A stretch of DNA of 64,000 nucleotides from assembly GCF_043641665.1 (NCBI RefSeq), contig NC_092191.1, forward strand, positions 3,206,001 to 3,270,000. The letters are read 5' to 3'. Both the position numbers and the translations under genes were made by a program. The notes below the pieces were generated by a model. That model had not been told where the DNA came from. It searched no databases and saw only the letters and a program-made list of their open reading frames with translations. Of the stretch, positions 1 through 14,200 are shown in pieces. The stretch comes from Enoplosus armatus. Its lineage: Eukaryota; Chordata; Actinopteri; Centrarchiformes; Enoplosidae. Position 1 is the stretch's first letter. The number at the start of each line of letters is the position of its first letter.

Positions 1-609
1 GCAGGAGTGTAAGAATAATCAGCTACTGTATTAGCCGCTATGGGGACCCACGGTTTGATTTTAAAAACAACACTTCTAGGATATACTGTATACCAGCGCG
101 ATAGACCCATGTTATATTATTTCTCTCTGTGCCCAGGGTCATACTTTTCAAGAGGAATGGTCCTCTGTCTGCACATATTGATACTGAAAGCTACAGAAAA
201 AGCCATCACACGCCAACCTTGAGTTTCTGTGGGAAGAAAAAAACACTCAGAACAGGATGAAACAGATAGAAATTGATTTTATGTACTATTATGACTGCTT
301 GCCCTCTCAATGTGAAACTTCTGCTGCTGTTACAAACTCAGCTGGTGACTGTGGATGTGAGTGAGAACAAAAAGTCAATGGCCAAGTAGTCGAGTGCAAT
401 CAGTGTATCTCTGGGCATCTGTATCCAGCAAGTCTTCATGCAATTAATCATGATCAATAAAGACATGACAATCATTTTATATCCTGTGATTTGTGATTTC
501 TTTCATTCTCTTATAATAATTCAGAAATAATATCAACATCCTATAAACACTGCAGTGCAATTGCAATTGTATGGTTCTTTATTTCAACTATTATATGAAA
601 TGAACGATT

Positions 610-935
610 TAATTGAAACTACTATGAATTAGTGCTGAGATGATTAGTCAGTTTATAAATTAGTCGCCAGCAAGGATGGTAATCCATTATCTAAGTAAAA
701 GCCATTTTACTGCTTTTCTTTGTTTTACATCACTGTGAAATTAAAAATGTAATGACTGATTTGTTTTGGACTGCTTGGTCAGTCAAAAAAAACAGTAATA
801 TAAAGTAATTTACCAAACGTCAGCGTTGGCTGTGGGAAATTGTGATCGGCATTTTTCAGACCAAATGATTAATCAGTTAATCATAGAATCAATTGGCATT
901 CGATAGTCGATAATCAAAATAATCGTTAGTTGCAG
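610..935 (-). repeat. Dispersed TTAATC/ATCGAT-rich fish repeat
   Basis: The right edge reads, on the plus strand, as a run of TTAATC, TCGATA and ATAATCGTTAGTTGCAGC words, which is the reverse of a well-known non-coding repeat of teleost genomes. A second, opposite-orientation copy lies at 28086-28370. No protein is encoded. Borders are approximate. Family assignment rests on memory of the sequence type and has not been checked against a repeat library. Confidence 0.5.
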
Positions 936-2379
936 CTAAGTTGAGTTGGTAACATACTGTCCGGTATACATGCTGCCTGATGTATATGTGCATTTGTACA
1001 GAGCTTTGCTGACTTTGTGTGAAAGGTGGTGCATCGAAAGTACAAAAAAAAAAGCAATATGCCAACAGTCATATAATGTCTTTTATACCGTGGCAACAGA
1101 CTCATTTCTGATTGGCTGACAGGTGTCCATTAAAATCATAACAAGACACCTCAAGCAAATGGACCTCACCATGAGTTTCTTTTGTTGCGATGGTACGAGT
1201 CTGATATTACACTCTGAGGTGTCCGGATATAGAAAATAGAAAATGTATTATCTCTAATGCAAAGTGTGTTCGTCTTCTGCCTCCATGTTGTGCCAGATTC
1301 AACAGACAGACGTGTGTTTATGACTTACTGATATAAAAAACATGATATGCTCTAATATAAACTATCATCATGTCTGAGTCTCACATGTATGAAGCAGTGA
1401 CTTTTATTTCAATCTGGTCAAATGCTGACGTGCATATGACATGATGGCTTTGTAGTGGTTCCACCAGTGTCTGTACGAGACTGAGCTGTGCGTTTAAAAC
1501 ATGGCTCCGGTAGAGTAAAGTCATTTTTTAGACACAATAATGACAGGAATTATCTGACAGTGGATGTCACATGTGTGATGGATAGGAGAGGGGGAATATT
1601 GTTCTTTCTTTTGTCCTTGTGGAGTTCCGCAGAACAGAAAACGTTTTTTTCAAAGTCTTCAGATATCAGCATAAAATTTCAGTCTGACAATCTCTTTCTT
1701 CATATTGCACCTCTGATTACCCACGACAAGCACGGCTGTCATACTGAGGCACTCAGCGGCTGTGATCAGCAGTCATTAGCAGCTGCACCACTTACACGTT
1801 GGCCACTCGTGGAAGTGACTGCTTCTCACTTTGTGGCTGTTCAATTAGCAGTATTTGCTTTTTGCACTTACACCTGAAACATTTAACATCAAGACGTATT
1901 CATCATGCATTGTAACATTTCTGGTGTGTCTGTTCTTTGCACTGGAGAAACACATTACGTTATGCTTTTTATTCATGTGCGTTAAGAAATACATTAAGTT
2001 GAATAAGTACCTTTACTGAGTGTAATTTAACTGGGAGCTCCTTTTTAGCAGTTGCTTGGATCAAGAAAAAATTATGAGAAAGCCAAACCAGACAGTTGAT
2101 CTATGAAAGTGCTCTGTGTCATTTTACCCATTACAAATTCAGTTAACAAATTCAGACTTGAGTGTGGATGTACATTCTTGACCTTGGGAAAAGAAATATC
2201 TGTGGTTAAATATTCTTATATCACAAGGATTCAGGAGTTACCACCTGCCACAAACCATTCAACACCTTATCCTTACATGACATGACCAGAGCGGTGTATG
2301 AAATCACTTGCAACAACTGAGGGGAGCACTGCATGTGTGAAACAGCAAAAGTAAGAGTCTGAAAGAGCACTGGAGACTC

Positions 2380-3330
2380 GGGATGTCCTGTCACAAGTAA
2401 GTCTCAAGTCGTGGCTATGAAGTCCTGAGTTGAGTCCCACGTCAAGTCCAAGTCTTCAACTTTGTGTTTCAAGTCCTAAACAAGTCATTGTGATCCTACT
2501 AGAGTTGATTTTTCATCTCTCTGCTTGCAGAGGAGATCAATCATTCCATGTCTAAAGTCAAAGTCGGCTCGTAGGCCATGGCAAATAAAAGTAAGAGACA
2601 CCCAAATAGTATTATTCAGAAGAACATACATTAAATTGCAAAAAGAGATGAGATTTCAAAGTCAGTGAGATCAGTGGTGCATGTGAGTGGATGCGTAAGG
2701 AGTGTCAGATACATAAGAAATGTAAGAAGAGTCAGGTGTGACTAATCGAGGCTGGAAGCATTGGGCGCAGGTGCATGACCAGCCCTGCCGAACAGTTACC
2801 TGCAAAAAAGTAAGAACAAAGACCAGGTACGCAGGCCAAATGGGCCGTCACAGTCTGAGGCCGTGTTTCGAACTGACGTTAGCCCCGCATGCAAAAACAC
2901 AGCTCCCTGTCTTTTGAATGAGGTGGCAGAGCGGGCGTGCCGGCAGAAATTCGCAGGGTCAAGCAACGCGATGTCATCAAATCAATCCCATCAAGTATGT
3001 AGAACCGCAAATTACTTTGAAACAGCAAAGTTGTATTTCTGCTGTTTACCTTCCAGTCGTCCCGTTGAAAGATAAAGTAACTGTCTCTGTAATAACTTTC
3101 CAGAGTTCTTGAAGTACTATAAACCGCTGTGCAGTGTTTTGATCTCTGAAATGCCTCCAGACTCATGGATCTGTTCCTCAAACTGGACTTCATGTCTCAC
3201 TGGTACCTGAAACAACACCCCCCCCCCCACTAACGCAGCCCCCTGTGTTGTTGGGACGCCCACTCAATGCCTCATCAGACACATGACTCATGAATCCGAG
3301 TAGAGTCCAAGTCATGTGACTCCACGCCTC
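2380..3330. repeat. AAGTC-rich dispersed repeat
   Basis: The left end is built of repeated AAGTC/GAGTC words (2398-2480) and the right end again carries GAGTAGAGTCCAAGTCATGTGACTC-type words (3297-3332), so the two ends look like parts of one element of about 950 bases. The interior has a C run (3220-3230) and open frames without recognisable similarity. This type of GAGTC-rich element is familiar in teleost genomes and is probably a non-autonomous DNA transposon. Borders and class are inferred. Confidence 0.4.
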
Positions 3331-3671
3331 AGACTGCCTCTCTATGTGTGTTTGGGTTGACCGCGTTTTGGATCCCGATCAGATCCCTTTGTATCGGGAT
3401 CTTTTTTTGAAAATAAATTCATGTATGTTGGGTTTGGGTCAGTTTTCAAACATGGAGGACCTCTATTCTGTGACCTTCCAGCAAACAGAGAGTAGCTTTA
3501 CGACACACCTGCCTGTGTGCTGCGGCTGGACGGGCGTTCAGCAGGTTTATCAGTCTGCCTTTTAATTTTCACCTCATCGGGGAGCTTGGACAGAAAACGT
3601 CTTTTATCACCTGTTTTACTGCAACATGTGAGGTTACACTAACAGAGAAGTTTATCATTCAACATAAAAGT

Positions 3672-3842
3672 GACACACACACACACACAGACACACACAG
3701 ACACAAACTGTGGACATACATATATATACTGATGATACATGCATTCCCACATCCACACACAATCAATGGAGAAGTACACATTCTCATACACACTAACACA
3801 CACATAAGGGAAGAGCTTGGAGAGACAGAACTGAAACACACA

Positions 3843-3900
<58 letters not shown>

Positions 3901-4434
3901 GCGTACCATTGGGGGTTTGATCGCCTCTCTATGTCAAATCAGTGCATTCCTTATTAACGGCCTTTTTCTTCTCTTCCCTTCTGTTTTCTCTCTCCTCTTT
4001 TCTCCTCTCTTTTCTTCCTCCCTTCTTCGTCTCTCCTCCATCCCTCCCTCCCTCCCTCCCACTCCTCTGTCAGAGAGCAGATTTGCCTGAATAATTTCTT
4101 CCCCCTGGACCAGCTCTGCTCTTTAATTCATGAGCCAGAGCGCGAGAGAGTGTGTATCTGTGTGTGTGTGTGTGTGTGTGTGTGTCAGTGAACATGTGTG
4201 TGTGCATTTGTGTGTCAGCAAGTGAAAGAACAAAAAAGAGAGCTAGTGACAGAAAGTGTGACACCGTCTGTGTGTGTGTAAGCGAGTTCAGAAAACTGTA
4301 ATTGTGGTGTTTTGAGGTCCCTGCATCCCCATTTGTGTGCACATGTGCATGTGTGTGTGTGCACGTGCATGGAGACAGTATGTGTACTAACATGCATGCA
4401 GGCATCTGTGTGTGTGTGTGTGTGAATGTGTGTG
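3672..4434. repeat. CA/TG microsatellite cluster
   Basis: CA tracts lie at 3672-3711 and 3851-3895. TG tracts lie at 4157-4186 and, interrupted, to about 4434. Between them is a CT-rich stretch (3964-4070). The opposite orientation of the CA and TG tracts makes them imperfect inverted repeats. Open frames through here are translations of the dinucleotide repeat (Cys-Val or His-Thr runs) and are not genes. Confidence 0.85.
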
Positions 4435-5713
4435 TGATCTTCTTCAACCACAGAAAGTCTATTTTTAACTTCAGGATGAAACTGGCTCAGAGTCATATAG
4501 AACTGACTCCTCTGAATGAATCACTTGCTTCCATTCAACATTAAGCTCCTTCCACTTCTGCTCAGATGAATCATTTACTTCTTTGCCACTCTCAAAATTA
4601 ATCTTTTAGCGCTTTTTCGAACATTTCCAAATTAATTATTTGGTTTATTTCAGTTGTTCTAAATTGAGCCATTTAGCTGATTGCAAATCTTAACTGAAAC
4701 GCTCAGATCATTAAAGCAGAGTTCATTTCAACTCTAATCAAAAGAGTTTGAGTTGAGCTGCACGCCGTCCACACATGATGTGACTCGACTTCAGAAATGC
4801 ATGATTCCCTTTATTTTATCAACGTTTGAACTAACAGTTTATGCGTGTAAATTATCTTCCATGTTGCTTTGATAAAAAAGAAAAGATTATTAAAATGCAG
4901 GCATGCCTGCAAGGCTCCGACAAGCTGTGAATGACAGCAGGTGAAATGCTCATCTGTATTGTTTTATTGGCAATAACAAGAGCCTCAGTCATGGAACTGA
5001 AACTGATTTACAGGTTTCATTTCAAGCAGCAATAAATTTGTCTTTACTGTCTGAAATTCATCTGTTAATATTTCAGAAACACAGTTTATTAAGTCCCTAA
5101 ATCGTAACAATTTGCAGAGCAAACGTGACACGACTCTTAACTCTAATAGTACAGAGCTTTACTGCCAGCAATCATCTGCTGGTAGGCATAATATATATAT
5201 ATATATATATACACTTTTTGCCAAGTGGTGGATGTCTAATTTTAGAATTCATTTTTTATTTAAGAGAAGTGTAATTATCAAATAATCTGGACTAAGATTT
5301 GAATCAAACAAAAACACAAACATGTTTCTTGCGGAACAGTAATTATTCTACATCAACTTTTTTCCTTCTTAGTGCAGCATTTTTATAAACACTTTCTTTG
5401 CCAAATCCATCTGCAAAGGAGTTGCTCAGTAGTTTTTGGTGCATGATCCTTAACTGTGTCTTTTGGTATCAATAATGAAGGAGGGCTGCATTCAACAGTG
5501 AGACAACAAATACATTTTTAATGTGAAGACATTTAGTTATTTGTCAGACGTAATCTAATCCAGAAGAGATTCTTACAGTCTTGACTAGTGGCTGATGTGA
5601 GGGGAAACCCCGTCAGTTAAATGAATCACGTATTAATTGTTCACATGTACGCCATCATGTTCATGCTTTTTTTTTTTTGCCCCAGGGGTTATTTTCCCCC
5701 ACTATTTCCATTC

Positions 5714-5978
5714 AGCAGCTGTTCTGGAGCTTTCGATTATATCACATGATCTTCCTCAGCAGATGCAGTTTGCTTAGATGTCATTGAATCATAGACGTCC
5801 AAATATCCATTCATTCCTGAGCACTTTACAGACTTCTCATCCATGTTAAAGCTGGAGTTCTAAGTTTATTCTTGACTTTGGAAACATCAGTTGAGAAAAC
5901 AATCTCACCACACGGTCCATTTAGTAGCTGTTCTGGAGCTTTTGATTATATCACATGATCTTTAAGAGTTGTAAGCTG
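5714..5978. repeat. Two diverged copies of a 45-base motif
   Basis: A block around 5716-5761 and a block around 5929-5970 share the core GTTCTGGAGCTTT, one mismatch, then GATTATATCACATGATCTT. The spacing is about 213 bases. A related block occurs at 60241-60280 in the runx gene, where it forms one arm of an inverted repeat. No coding capacity is seen, so this is read as part of a dispersed repeat family. Confidence 0.6.
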
Positions 5979-6964
5979 ACCTACAACAACCTGTACAGCT
6001 GCATTGAATGCACGGGAACTTTTTTTGCTCTGTTACATGAGATGATGCCCCTGTTCTTGATCCTGCCTACAAAGCTCTGATTGGCTTGGCTGGAGAATCA
6101 GGGTGCGCTCCATTACAAGACCAGTGCCAGTTTGTGCCAGGTGGACATGATTTCCACTCAATTCCAATTCAGCACACAAACCTGCACATAACGCTTGTGC
6201 CAACTTCAACCTACGACTTGTGGTGCCTGTGAACGGAATATCACATGTGCCAACATCATTGTAAAGAACACAGACTAATGAACACTTCCTTCAGGTGGTC
6301 ATGGCTGAAACCAAATGGAAAAGGTGCTGTAATGTCTGTGCCAACACTTAAAAGCTGTGAAAAGATTAAATTAAAGTTTACCACAACATCTCCACTACCT
6401 GCTGTTGTTTGATTATCAGCTGACAGAGATTCAGCGCCGTACCTGCTGTCTCGTAAGCCTCCTTCACCCATTTTAAGTGGGTTTCCTCTCCCTTGCTGCT
6501 ATGTTACGAGCACGTCGACACGGCCAAATGGAGCACAACACCAGACCTATCTGAATCTCTGAAAGAATCAAAGATGTTGACAGCGATTCAGACGTCTGGA
6601 AACAAGCTAAACATTTTGATTTCTGATGGATTTTTATTTTCACGGTAATGTATAATTTGTTTTTTTCTAGTTTCTTATTCAAAGAATTCCAGAAACTTTA
6701 GATTTATTTAGTTATTTAAACATTAAACATTAGAAGTGGCTCTTGATGTCACCACAAGAGTTTCATCTGGAGCTTTCGACGATGTTTTTTCTTAAGGACC
6801 CATCAATGTTGATTCCACCTGCTAATGAAGATCATGTAACATGTTTGAAGGTCCAGGACACTTAGAAAATGGACCTTGTAGTAAGATGTTTTTCTGTTAT
6901 TACTTTATTCATTGTTGTTCCCATCGTTTCCAGTTGTCTGCCAGTATACCATCAGCCTCCGTTC

Positions 6965-7350
6965 CTCCTCAATTCAATCTTTATTGTCCCACGAGATGAA
7001 TATGGTTTGCAGATGGAGTTAACAATAAAATAATGAAATAGAAATACACAATAAAAAAGCGTAGTAGGAATGCAATAAAACACAAGTAAAATCAGAAAAA
7101 AACAAGCCACAGTTTTATGCCACACAGACGAGCACGAATTGATGAAACCCTGCAGGGAGTCAATAGCTGAATATACTGCAATAAAAAAACTCAGTCATCA
7201 GTGCTGCCGGTGCATCCACCAAAATGAATTGGTGGTAGCACTTATGACAGGCAGTAATAAGGTTTACAGCTCTATTCAGTTGTGAGAAGGAGTCTAGACA
7301 TTCTTTCTGCAGTAAGTGAATAATGGGACATCTAGTTAAAGGAAAAATCC
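6965..7350 (-). mobile_element. LINE-like 3' fragment (tentative)
   Basis: The plus strand begins with CAATCTTTATTGTCCCACGAG, which reversed reads as a CTCGTGGGACAATAAAG tail of the form seen at 3' ends of fish LINEs. The following bases are A-rich, with repeated ATAAAA words, and lack a continuous reading frame. A similar tail is seen near 49380-49410. Without a repeat library the family cannot be named. Confidence 0.35.
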
Positions 7351-8478
7351 TCCTGAGAACAGTTTAACACTGTTTAAAAATAGAAACTGGAAAATATCTC
7401 AAATTCTGGTTGTTTGGTGCTCTGTTTTTCTGTGGATATTATATTTCCAGTGCAGCAAGTAAAAAGGGCCATAAATGCAGCACAGAATTTCTCTAAAACA
7501 TCAACAGAAGGCTAAACATCCTGTTTTGGTGTCAGTCCCTCAGGATTATCGAGCAAAGTGCTCCTTTTTAGACTTCATTTTGAACAGGCTTTCAACCGTC
7601 ACACAGGGAGAAAGAAATCCACCAAGAGAGGAGGAACACACAACAATCACTGCACCGTCAGTATCCTCAAGGGACCAGAGTACAATACATCCAGCAGACG
7701 AGTTGTGTTATCAGTAAAAGGATATGATTCTCCCTTTTCTGGGATGGAAAAAAAGTGTGTTCCCATGCTGTCAGTATCACTCCTGCTCCTGCCATTCCTC
7801 ATTACCTGAACATAAAACACCAAGCTAAATACAACAAGTTCCCACCTGTTCTCTTGGGTGGGGAAGTGTAGGAAATCATCATCTAAAGTAAATGTAGACA
7901 AGGCAGGTTGAGGGGAAAGTGGGATTTAAAAAAAAAAAAATACAAAATTACAACAACTTCAGCACAAAATAACTCCTGGATTGTAAGGAGCATCACAGAC
8001 TGATGAGATCTCAGCGGTGTGCAGGGAAGAAGCCGGAGAGGTGATGGGAGGTCGGGGTCCTGATGTAGCTGTGCACTCTTTGTCCATCCACAGTAAAGTT
8101 TTATTTTTTTGTTTTTGAGCAGGTAGTTGCCTGGGTGGGCCCGGTTGGAGGCAATCTTTCCTGCCCTTTTCTTCGCCCCCTGGTGTCCTGCAGCTCCTTG
8201 ATGGGGAGCAGCTGACAGCCGATGACCCGCTCAGCAGTCAGCAGTGCAGACAAGGTGCTGCAGTTTGTCCTTGGAAGCAGGAGGAGGCCGAGCCAGACTG
8301 AATACCAGGACGCTTTCGATTGCTGTCTCAGAAAAATTGGACTGGGATAAGGTTGTGTGGTGTCGAGTCTTCTCAGATGCCACGGGAAGATCGACTGTTG
8401 TGCTTTGCTAATTAGGCAGGAGATATTTTCTTTCCATCTGCAGGCGTCGGTGGATTCAAGTGCATTCATGTGTGTGCC

Positions 8479-8515
<37 letters not shown>

Positions 8516-9160
8516 ATGACATGCATTGCCCTCTGCAGAAAAGATCGATGTTTGTATGAATATGAAGAAGGCAGTTATAGGGAAAAATGGTCATGTAGCA
8601 GATATAGTGATTTATTAGACTGCTCTCACACACACAAAGAGTGAAAGAGGGAGTGGGAGCAAGAGAAAGACAGAGAGAAAGTTAGCTCGAGGCAATATTA
8701 CCCACCTCTGCTGTCTTAAGATCCAGCCTTCAGCCATGCAGTCAGGACTTGTGTCAATATAGGTTATTATATACGCACACATGCATTCTCCATCTAACTG
8801 AGCTGCACGGTGGGCGCCATGCATGACTAATGTGTTATAAATAAATATCCCCACATCAGATGAAATAAAGTCGCATCAGAGCATGTGAGCAGGCACACAG
8901 ACAGCAGAGAGGATGCTAAAACACATGGCTTGATGACATGTTTGCAGCCAAGGATGCTGTTACTAGAGTAAATTCATTGTCTCACTCTGGGACTCATTAA
9001 AGCACACTACTAGTACTGTCATTATGTGGGCACCCAAACTAAGTAAATGTTGTCCCTTAAAACCAAGGCTCATTAAAACACACGAGAGCAAATTAGAACC
9101 CAAAAGGAGCCGGCGCGTGTGACCCATTTTGGCTTGTGAATGCGCCGTTGTTAGCTGTAC

Positions 9161-9161
<1 letters not shown>

Positions 9162-9203
<42 letters not shown>

Positions 9204-9221
9204 ACACACACCCACACACAC
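9162..9221. repeat. (CA)n microsatellite
   Basis: About 60 bases of CA with two CCCACA interruptions near the 3' end. No function is implied. The flanking sequence shows no exon. Confidence 0.95.
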
Positions 9222-11062
9222 ATCTTGAACAGTGAACTGGCCGACGAACTGAGACAGGATGTGGATGAAGGCCACACATGTCAAATGTGCCAAATGAAAT
9301 CACATTAGTAACTTAAGTGAACTCTAATTAAATCAAGTTGAATCAGCAGCTGAAGCGGTAAAACCACTGCTGGTTGGCTCTCCGCCCTGCAGCCATGACA
9401 CAATCTCACGCTTCTGGTTATAAAAGGGGGTCTTCTTCTTAGCAGGAGTTCAAACAGGACTGCAGGCCTGTTGTTGCACAGGTTGGTGCTCTTCTTCTTT
9501 TTCTGCTTTCCCCTCATTTACCCCCGAAGCACTTAGAGCACAGAGACCATACAACCTACACAGCCAAGGTTTCCAGATATGTCTAACATTTCAGCCAATA
9601 CTCAGGCAGTAAAAGTCATACCAGGGGTGTCTTAATTGACCAGCAGTCTATATAATCAAACTATTAAATAGAGGCAAAATGCTAATAAAACAGTCTTACG
9701 CCCACAAGCCAGATGGTGGCTCTGTAACGACCTCATTTATGCTTAGGACAATTTTTGTAAAACCAACTATCGCACAAACACAATTCTGTTTTTTTTTAAT
9801 GATTTCTTATCGTGAGATGAATCAACTGCACACTTTAACATCAGGATTCTGCATCATATTGAATTTTCTTAATAGTGTATTTGTGTGAACTCCTAAAACA
9901 TTTATCCAATCATCTCCAAATTTGGCTTCTCTGCACTCCCATGAATCAAGACGATTTTTTGACTCATTTTTCTCGGCCATTCGGTTGCGACAGGTCAATC
10001 AGTTCTGGGCTGTGGCATGAATCTGACAAAATACACTGTTTAGAACAATCTTAATTAAACGTCACATAGTTATCTTATCACCTTACCTCTGCAGACAGTA
10101 TTCCAAGAAATGTTGCGTGTAGGTGGTTATGTAATAATCAGATACGCATTACTCCATAATGCTTTTCTAAAACTAACATATTGAGAAATTCTATTTCAAT
10201 AAGACTTTTCCAATATATAGTGTTCATTTTGAGTTTCCATGCAGGTGCTTGAAGTCAGCCAGTTGCTTCTAAGGACTACATTTCTTATTCTCATTCTGAT
10301 ATAAATTCTGTGCCCTCTAAGGGTATGTTGGACTTGTGGTTATACTTGACACTTAACTAGTCAGTGGCTTTCTCATCTGTTACTTCAACTTCAACCCCTC
10401 AACTGGCAGATATTGCCACCTGGCGGTTAAATACTAAAACTGCAATGAAAATATAGTGGACCCTGGGTGAAACGACATTACTCCACTTGTTGTGCAGTCG
10501 CCAAAAAATATTATAAATGAAAATACATAGGCATAGGCATATATTATAATATTGAGGATACTTTTCTGATACATCAGTCATATACTTGATTCTTCCCACA
10601 CTATCTTCGACTTCATTCCAATATTATAATATATTCATATTATATAATCATATTTTATGAGCTTTTGGGCTTCGTGTGACAGTATTATTGTCTTATTTAT
10701 GTTGTCTGTCATGGCCAGGTCTGTCTTGAATAAGATATTTTAACCTAAATTACACTTTTGCCATGTTAAAAGTTAAAAATGTTACAAAATGCTACAAAAC
10801 AATTAAATTAAATAAATATCAAATTAAAATTAAATTTAAAAAAGCAGCCCAGTAAAGGGATAAAGGGCAATACTGGCTTAATTCAGATAATATCAGAGTG
10901 ATAGAAATTGCGCTACGGTGCAATCAAAATGAAAATGCATACATTTTTTTATTTATTGTGAATTTAAAATTTAAATTATATTCCTATTCCAAGAAGCAGG
11001 TTTAATTAAAAAAATTTTTTTAGCAGGTTTTAGTTAGCGGGATAATATCGTTTTTTCTGTAG

Positions 11063-11087
11063 ACTACAGTACCCGTCATGCCTCTCG
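11063..11087 (+). promoter_or_regulatory. ZNF143/Staf-type site upstream of zc3h15
   Basis: The site begins ACTACA and continues TACCCGTCATGCCTCTCG. Against the published Staf/ZNF143 consensus YWCCCRNMATSCMYYRCR this core differs at one position, and the ACTACA extension matches the long form of the site. It lies about 170 bases before the zc3h15 start codon, where a housekeeping promoter is expected, and is followed within about 10 bases by a CRE-like TGACGCCA. No TATA box is apparent. Binding is an inference from the motif. Confidence 0.55.
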
Positions 11088-11257
11088 TGGTGCGTGATGA
11101 CGCCACAGAACATCAACACCTCACATGTGGCCTAGAGCGCCGTTGCTGTGCTAGCAACAACTGGGTAATGTGGAGCTGACTTCCCAGCCGAAACACCACA
11201 TTAAAATAAATATTACCCGGCTATACGCGTTTTGTACACAGCTACACCTGAGCCGAC

Positions 11258-14200
11258 ATGCCTCCGAAGAAACCCGTACAACCCACGGGAAGTAAAAAAA
11301 CTCAAGAGAAGAAAAAGGAAAAGATAATTGAGGTAAAAATAGCACGAGTTAGCATGTCGGTGTTTAGCGGTAGCTGACCAGCTAACGTACCGCACGCGCC
11401 GTAGGCTGGTTGTCGCTCAGTACCGAAGCTAACAGTGCCGACAAGTCAACGCTAAAGTTACACTGGCCTCTGGGCAGTTGTCACTGTTACCTAATTGTTC
11501 GGTAGTCGTTGTGATTAATTTAGTTGCCTGCTAATAAAAATGCTAACCACCATAATTACACCTTGAGCGAGCTAGCCAGCTGTCAGGAGGCTAACATTTT
11601 GATATGTTCATGTATCTTACTGAGGCGGCCAAGCTAGGAGGGCCCTGCCGCCGCAGTAAGTGTTCTCATGTGTGTCATAGTAAGGTTGATATATGTCTCT
11701 AAAGGCAGCTGCTAAAAGTATGAGCCTTAACATAACGTCTTTATAGTGTATTATTGGTATGTGTGATTAGCTTGGTTGTTTTTATGAACGGGCATCTAAG
11801 CGCGGTGTCATGGGCCTGCTTCTGCTCGGCCCCACAGGACAGATGAGGGACCAGATTTGAGCTTGTTTCGATGGCGAGCTAAAGCAGGTGAAAAGTTAGT
11901 TATTTTTTAACTTAATTCGTGTGTTGTCATACGTGAGAGTGCTGTTAATGCCGATGTCTCTCCCTAAAAGCAGCTGTTGATTCTGCTAACCATAAAACAT
12001 TGTCATATATATCTGTCAATGTAATCATACCGGCTTGTCAGCGTTAGCCGCCTTTTGCTGTTGTACATAAGTTACACGGGCACACATTGGACTGCAACGT
12101 GTTCATGTGCCAGGGGGCTCATTACTGCACATCTTGGAGTTTGTGAAAAGAGTTTGATTTTATGTGATTTCCTAATTCAGAAAGCGACACCTTTTATCTG
12201 CCCTGAATGTCAGAGTTACGATACCTCTCACTTGTCTAACTTTAAACTAACTTTAAACCAGGTAGTGACACTGAGTCCACCGGGTCCACCGGTGGGCTAG
12301 TGCTTTGAATGCCATCTGCCTACAAATCCCACCAAAAGACCAAAACCAACAATGAGTTGATTCGAGGATTGTATGTGTAGTCACATCTGATGTATTACAG
12401 CTCTTTCCTCCTGTTGTTGATCCAGTGGTTGTTGCCATCTGGAGTTGACAAATTATAGCATTGTGTGACATAATGACTCTTACTTGCTGTGTGATGTATG
12501 TATGTATGTGAGCATTGTGTGGCTCAAATCACATTCTAGTTTCCCTGAAGTCACTTACTCACTATCATGTCCACATATTGGTGTTAATATAACCAAAGAA
12601 AACAGCCGCATCGTCCTTAATTTTAAGAGCCTGATAACAGCAATCTTGCAGGTTCATGGCATGACACATTGTGTGAGATGAGTCTACTAAAATCTTGGTT
12701 GCAATCTGTGTCAAGACTGTATTATTTCAATTTTGAGGCATGTCTCAATCGTAGCACTGAGATATTTGAAGAATGTGCAAGCAGAGACGCAACATCAACT
12801 CATGTCCTTGCTCTCATGATTTGAAATTAATGATAAAAATAAGCCACATTTTGGTATTTGACACGGTCAGAATTTGGTCACCAAAGCTCTAAATCGGATG
12901 TTGGTGGATGTGTCTAACAATGCAATGTATAAGCACCATTTTATCAGCCAGAGATTTCCCTGTGCCTCTAAAGCTTTCATCTGAGACGCTCTAAAAATTA
13001 CGTGTACTGGGGCCTTCAAGCTCTGTGCTGCTACAAGCAGGTCCCCCCTTATCCTTTTTAATAAAGGAAAACAAGTGCAGGAACTCGTTCTGGTTCATGC
13101 TCAGGGGATGTCATTGGAAATCAACTATGAAACTGACGATTGACTTTATTTTTGTTTTGTTTTTCTAGGACAAGACATTTGGCTTGAAGAACAAGAAAGG
13201 GGCCAAGCAGCAGAAGTTCATCAAGAACGTTACCCAGCAAGTCAAACATGGACAACAAAGTGCCAGACAGGTTAGGAGGCAATTCTTGATCTCAGCATCT
13301 TTTTTCTCTCTCCATCCCTTCATATCTTTGACTGTCCATAAATAAAACATTCTTGTCTCTCTGCCTCGCTGTTTCTCACCAAATCATTTTAAATGTCCGC
13401 TGTGAAACTGTCACATTTATAAAAGACCAAATATGTACAACGAATGAAAGAACTTACCACTCATTTAAATCCTTATGAGCTCCTTTCATTGGATCACATA
13501 TCTTTGAATACATCATCTCTGTGTGGTTGTGTGTGTGTAGGTTGCCGAGGCGGAAAAGACCGGTAAGAAGACTGATAAGAAGAAAGAGTTGGACGAACTC
13601 AATGAGCTGTTCAAACCTGTAGTCACTGCCCAAAAAGTCAGCAAAGGTAACAAACACACAGTCTGTGAAAGTGACAGAAGATGAATCAGATTTAACTTTG
13701 CTGGTCTTAGTTCATCATGTCAAAATATACCAAATATTTGCTGGTTGTTCTTGTGTGCGTTCATTAAATCTAGCCAGTGTACTAGAAAAGATAATTAATC
13801 ATGCACTCTTCTCTGTTTTCTGCAGGTGTTGACCCAAAGTCGGTGCTCTGTGCATTCTTTAAGCAGGGCCAGTGTACTAAAGGTGACAAGTGCAAGTTCA
13901 GCCATGATCTGTCAATGGAGAGGAAATGTGAGAAGAGAAGCGTCTACGTGGATGAAAGAGATGAAGAGCTGGAGAAAGGTAAGTAAGAGGAAGCGTAGGC
14001 GACCAGGATGTTTTAGAATACTGTATAATGCTTAGCGACGTCATCATTTCTGCGTCATGACTTTAACTTAATAAATATTGTAATGTTTGATATAATCAGC
14101 CCTGAATGGTTACAATAAATGAATGAGTAGGCCATCTGATAAAAACTTTGACAGTTTTGGGAATTGCTTGGTATTAAATATTACAATTACATCAATCGTA

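Larger units (their letters stand above)
1..11000. other. Gene-poor left flank
   Basis: I find no stretch with both splice-site structure and recognisable protein similarity here. Open frames in it are short and several are only translations of CA/TG tracts. What it holds is repeat DNA: an ATCGAT/TTAATC-rich dispersed repeat near 0.6-0.93 kb, an AAGTC-rich repeat near 2.38-3.33 kb, CA/TG tracts near 3.67-3.90, 4.16-4.43, 8.49 and 9.16 kb, an AT tract near 5.19 kb, two copies of a 45-base motif near 5.72 and 5.93 kb, and a LINE-like fragment near 6.97-7.35 kb. Regulatory elements cannot be excluded from sequence alone. Confidence 0.55.

Noticed and set aside
1488..1877. 129-codon open frame
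   Set aside because: No similarity recognised, no promoter or splice support, in repeat-rich AT-rich DNA; length is within chance expectation for 64 kb.
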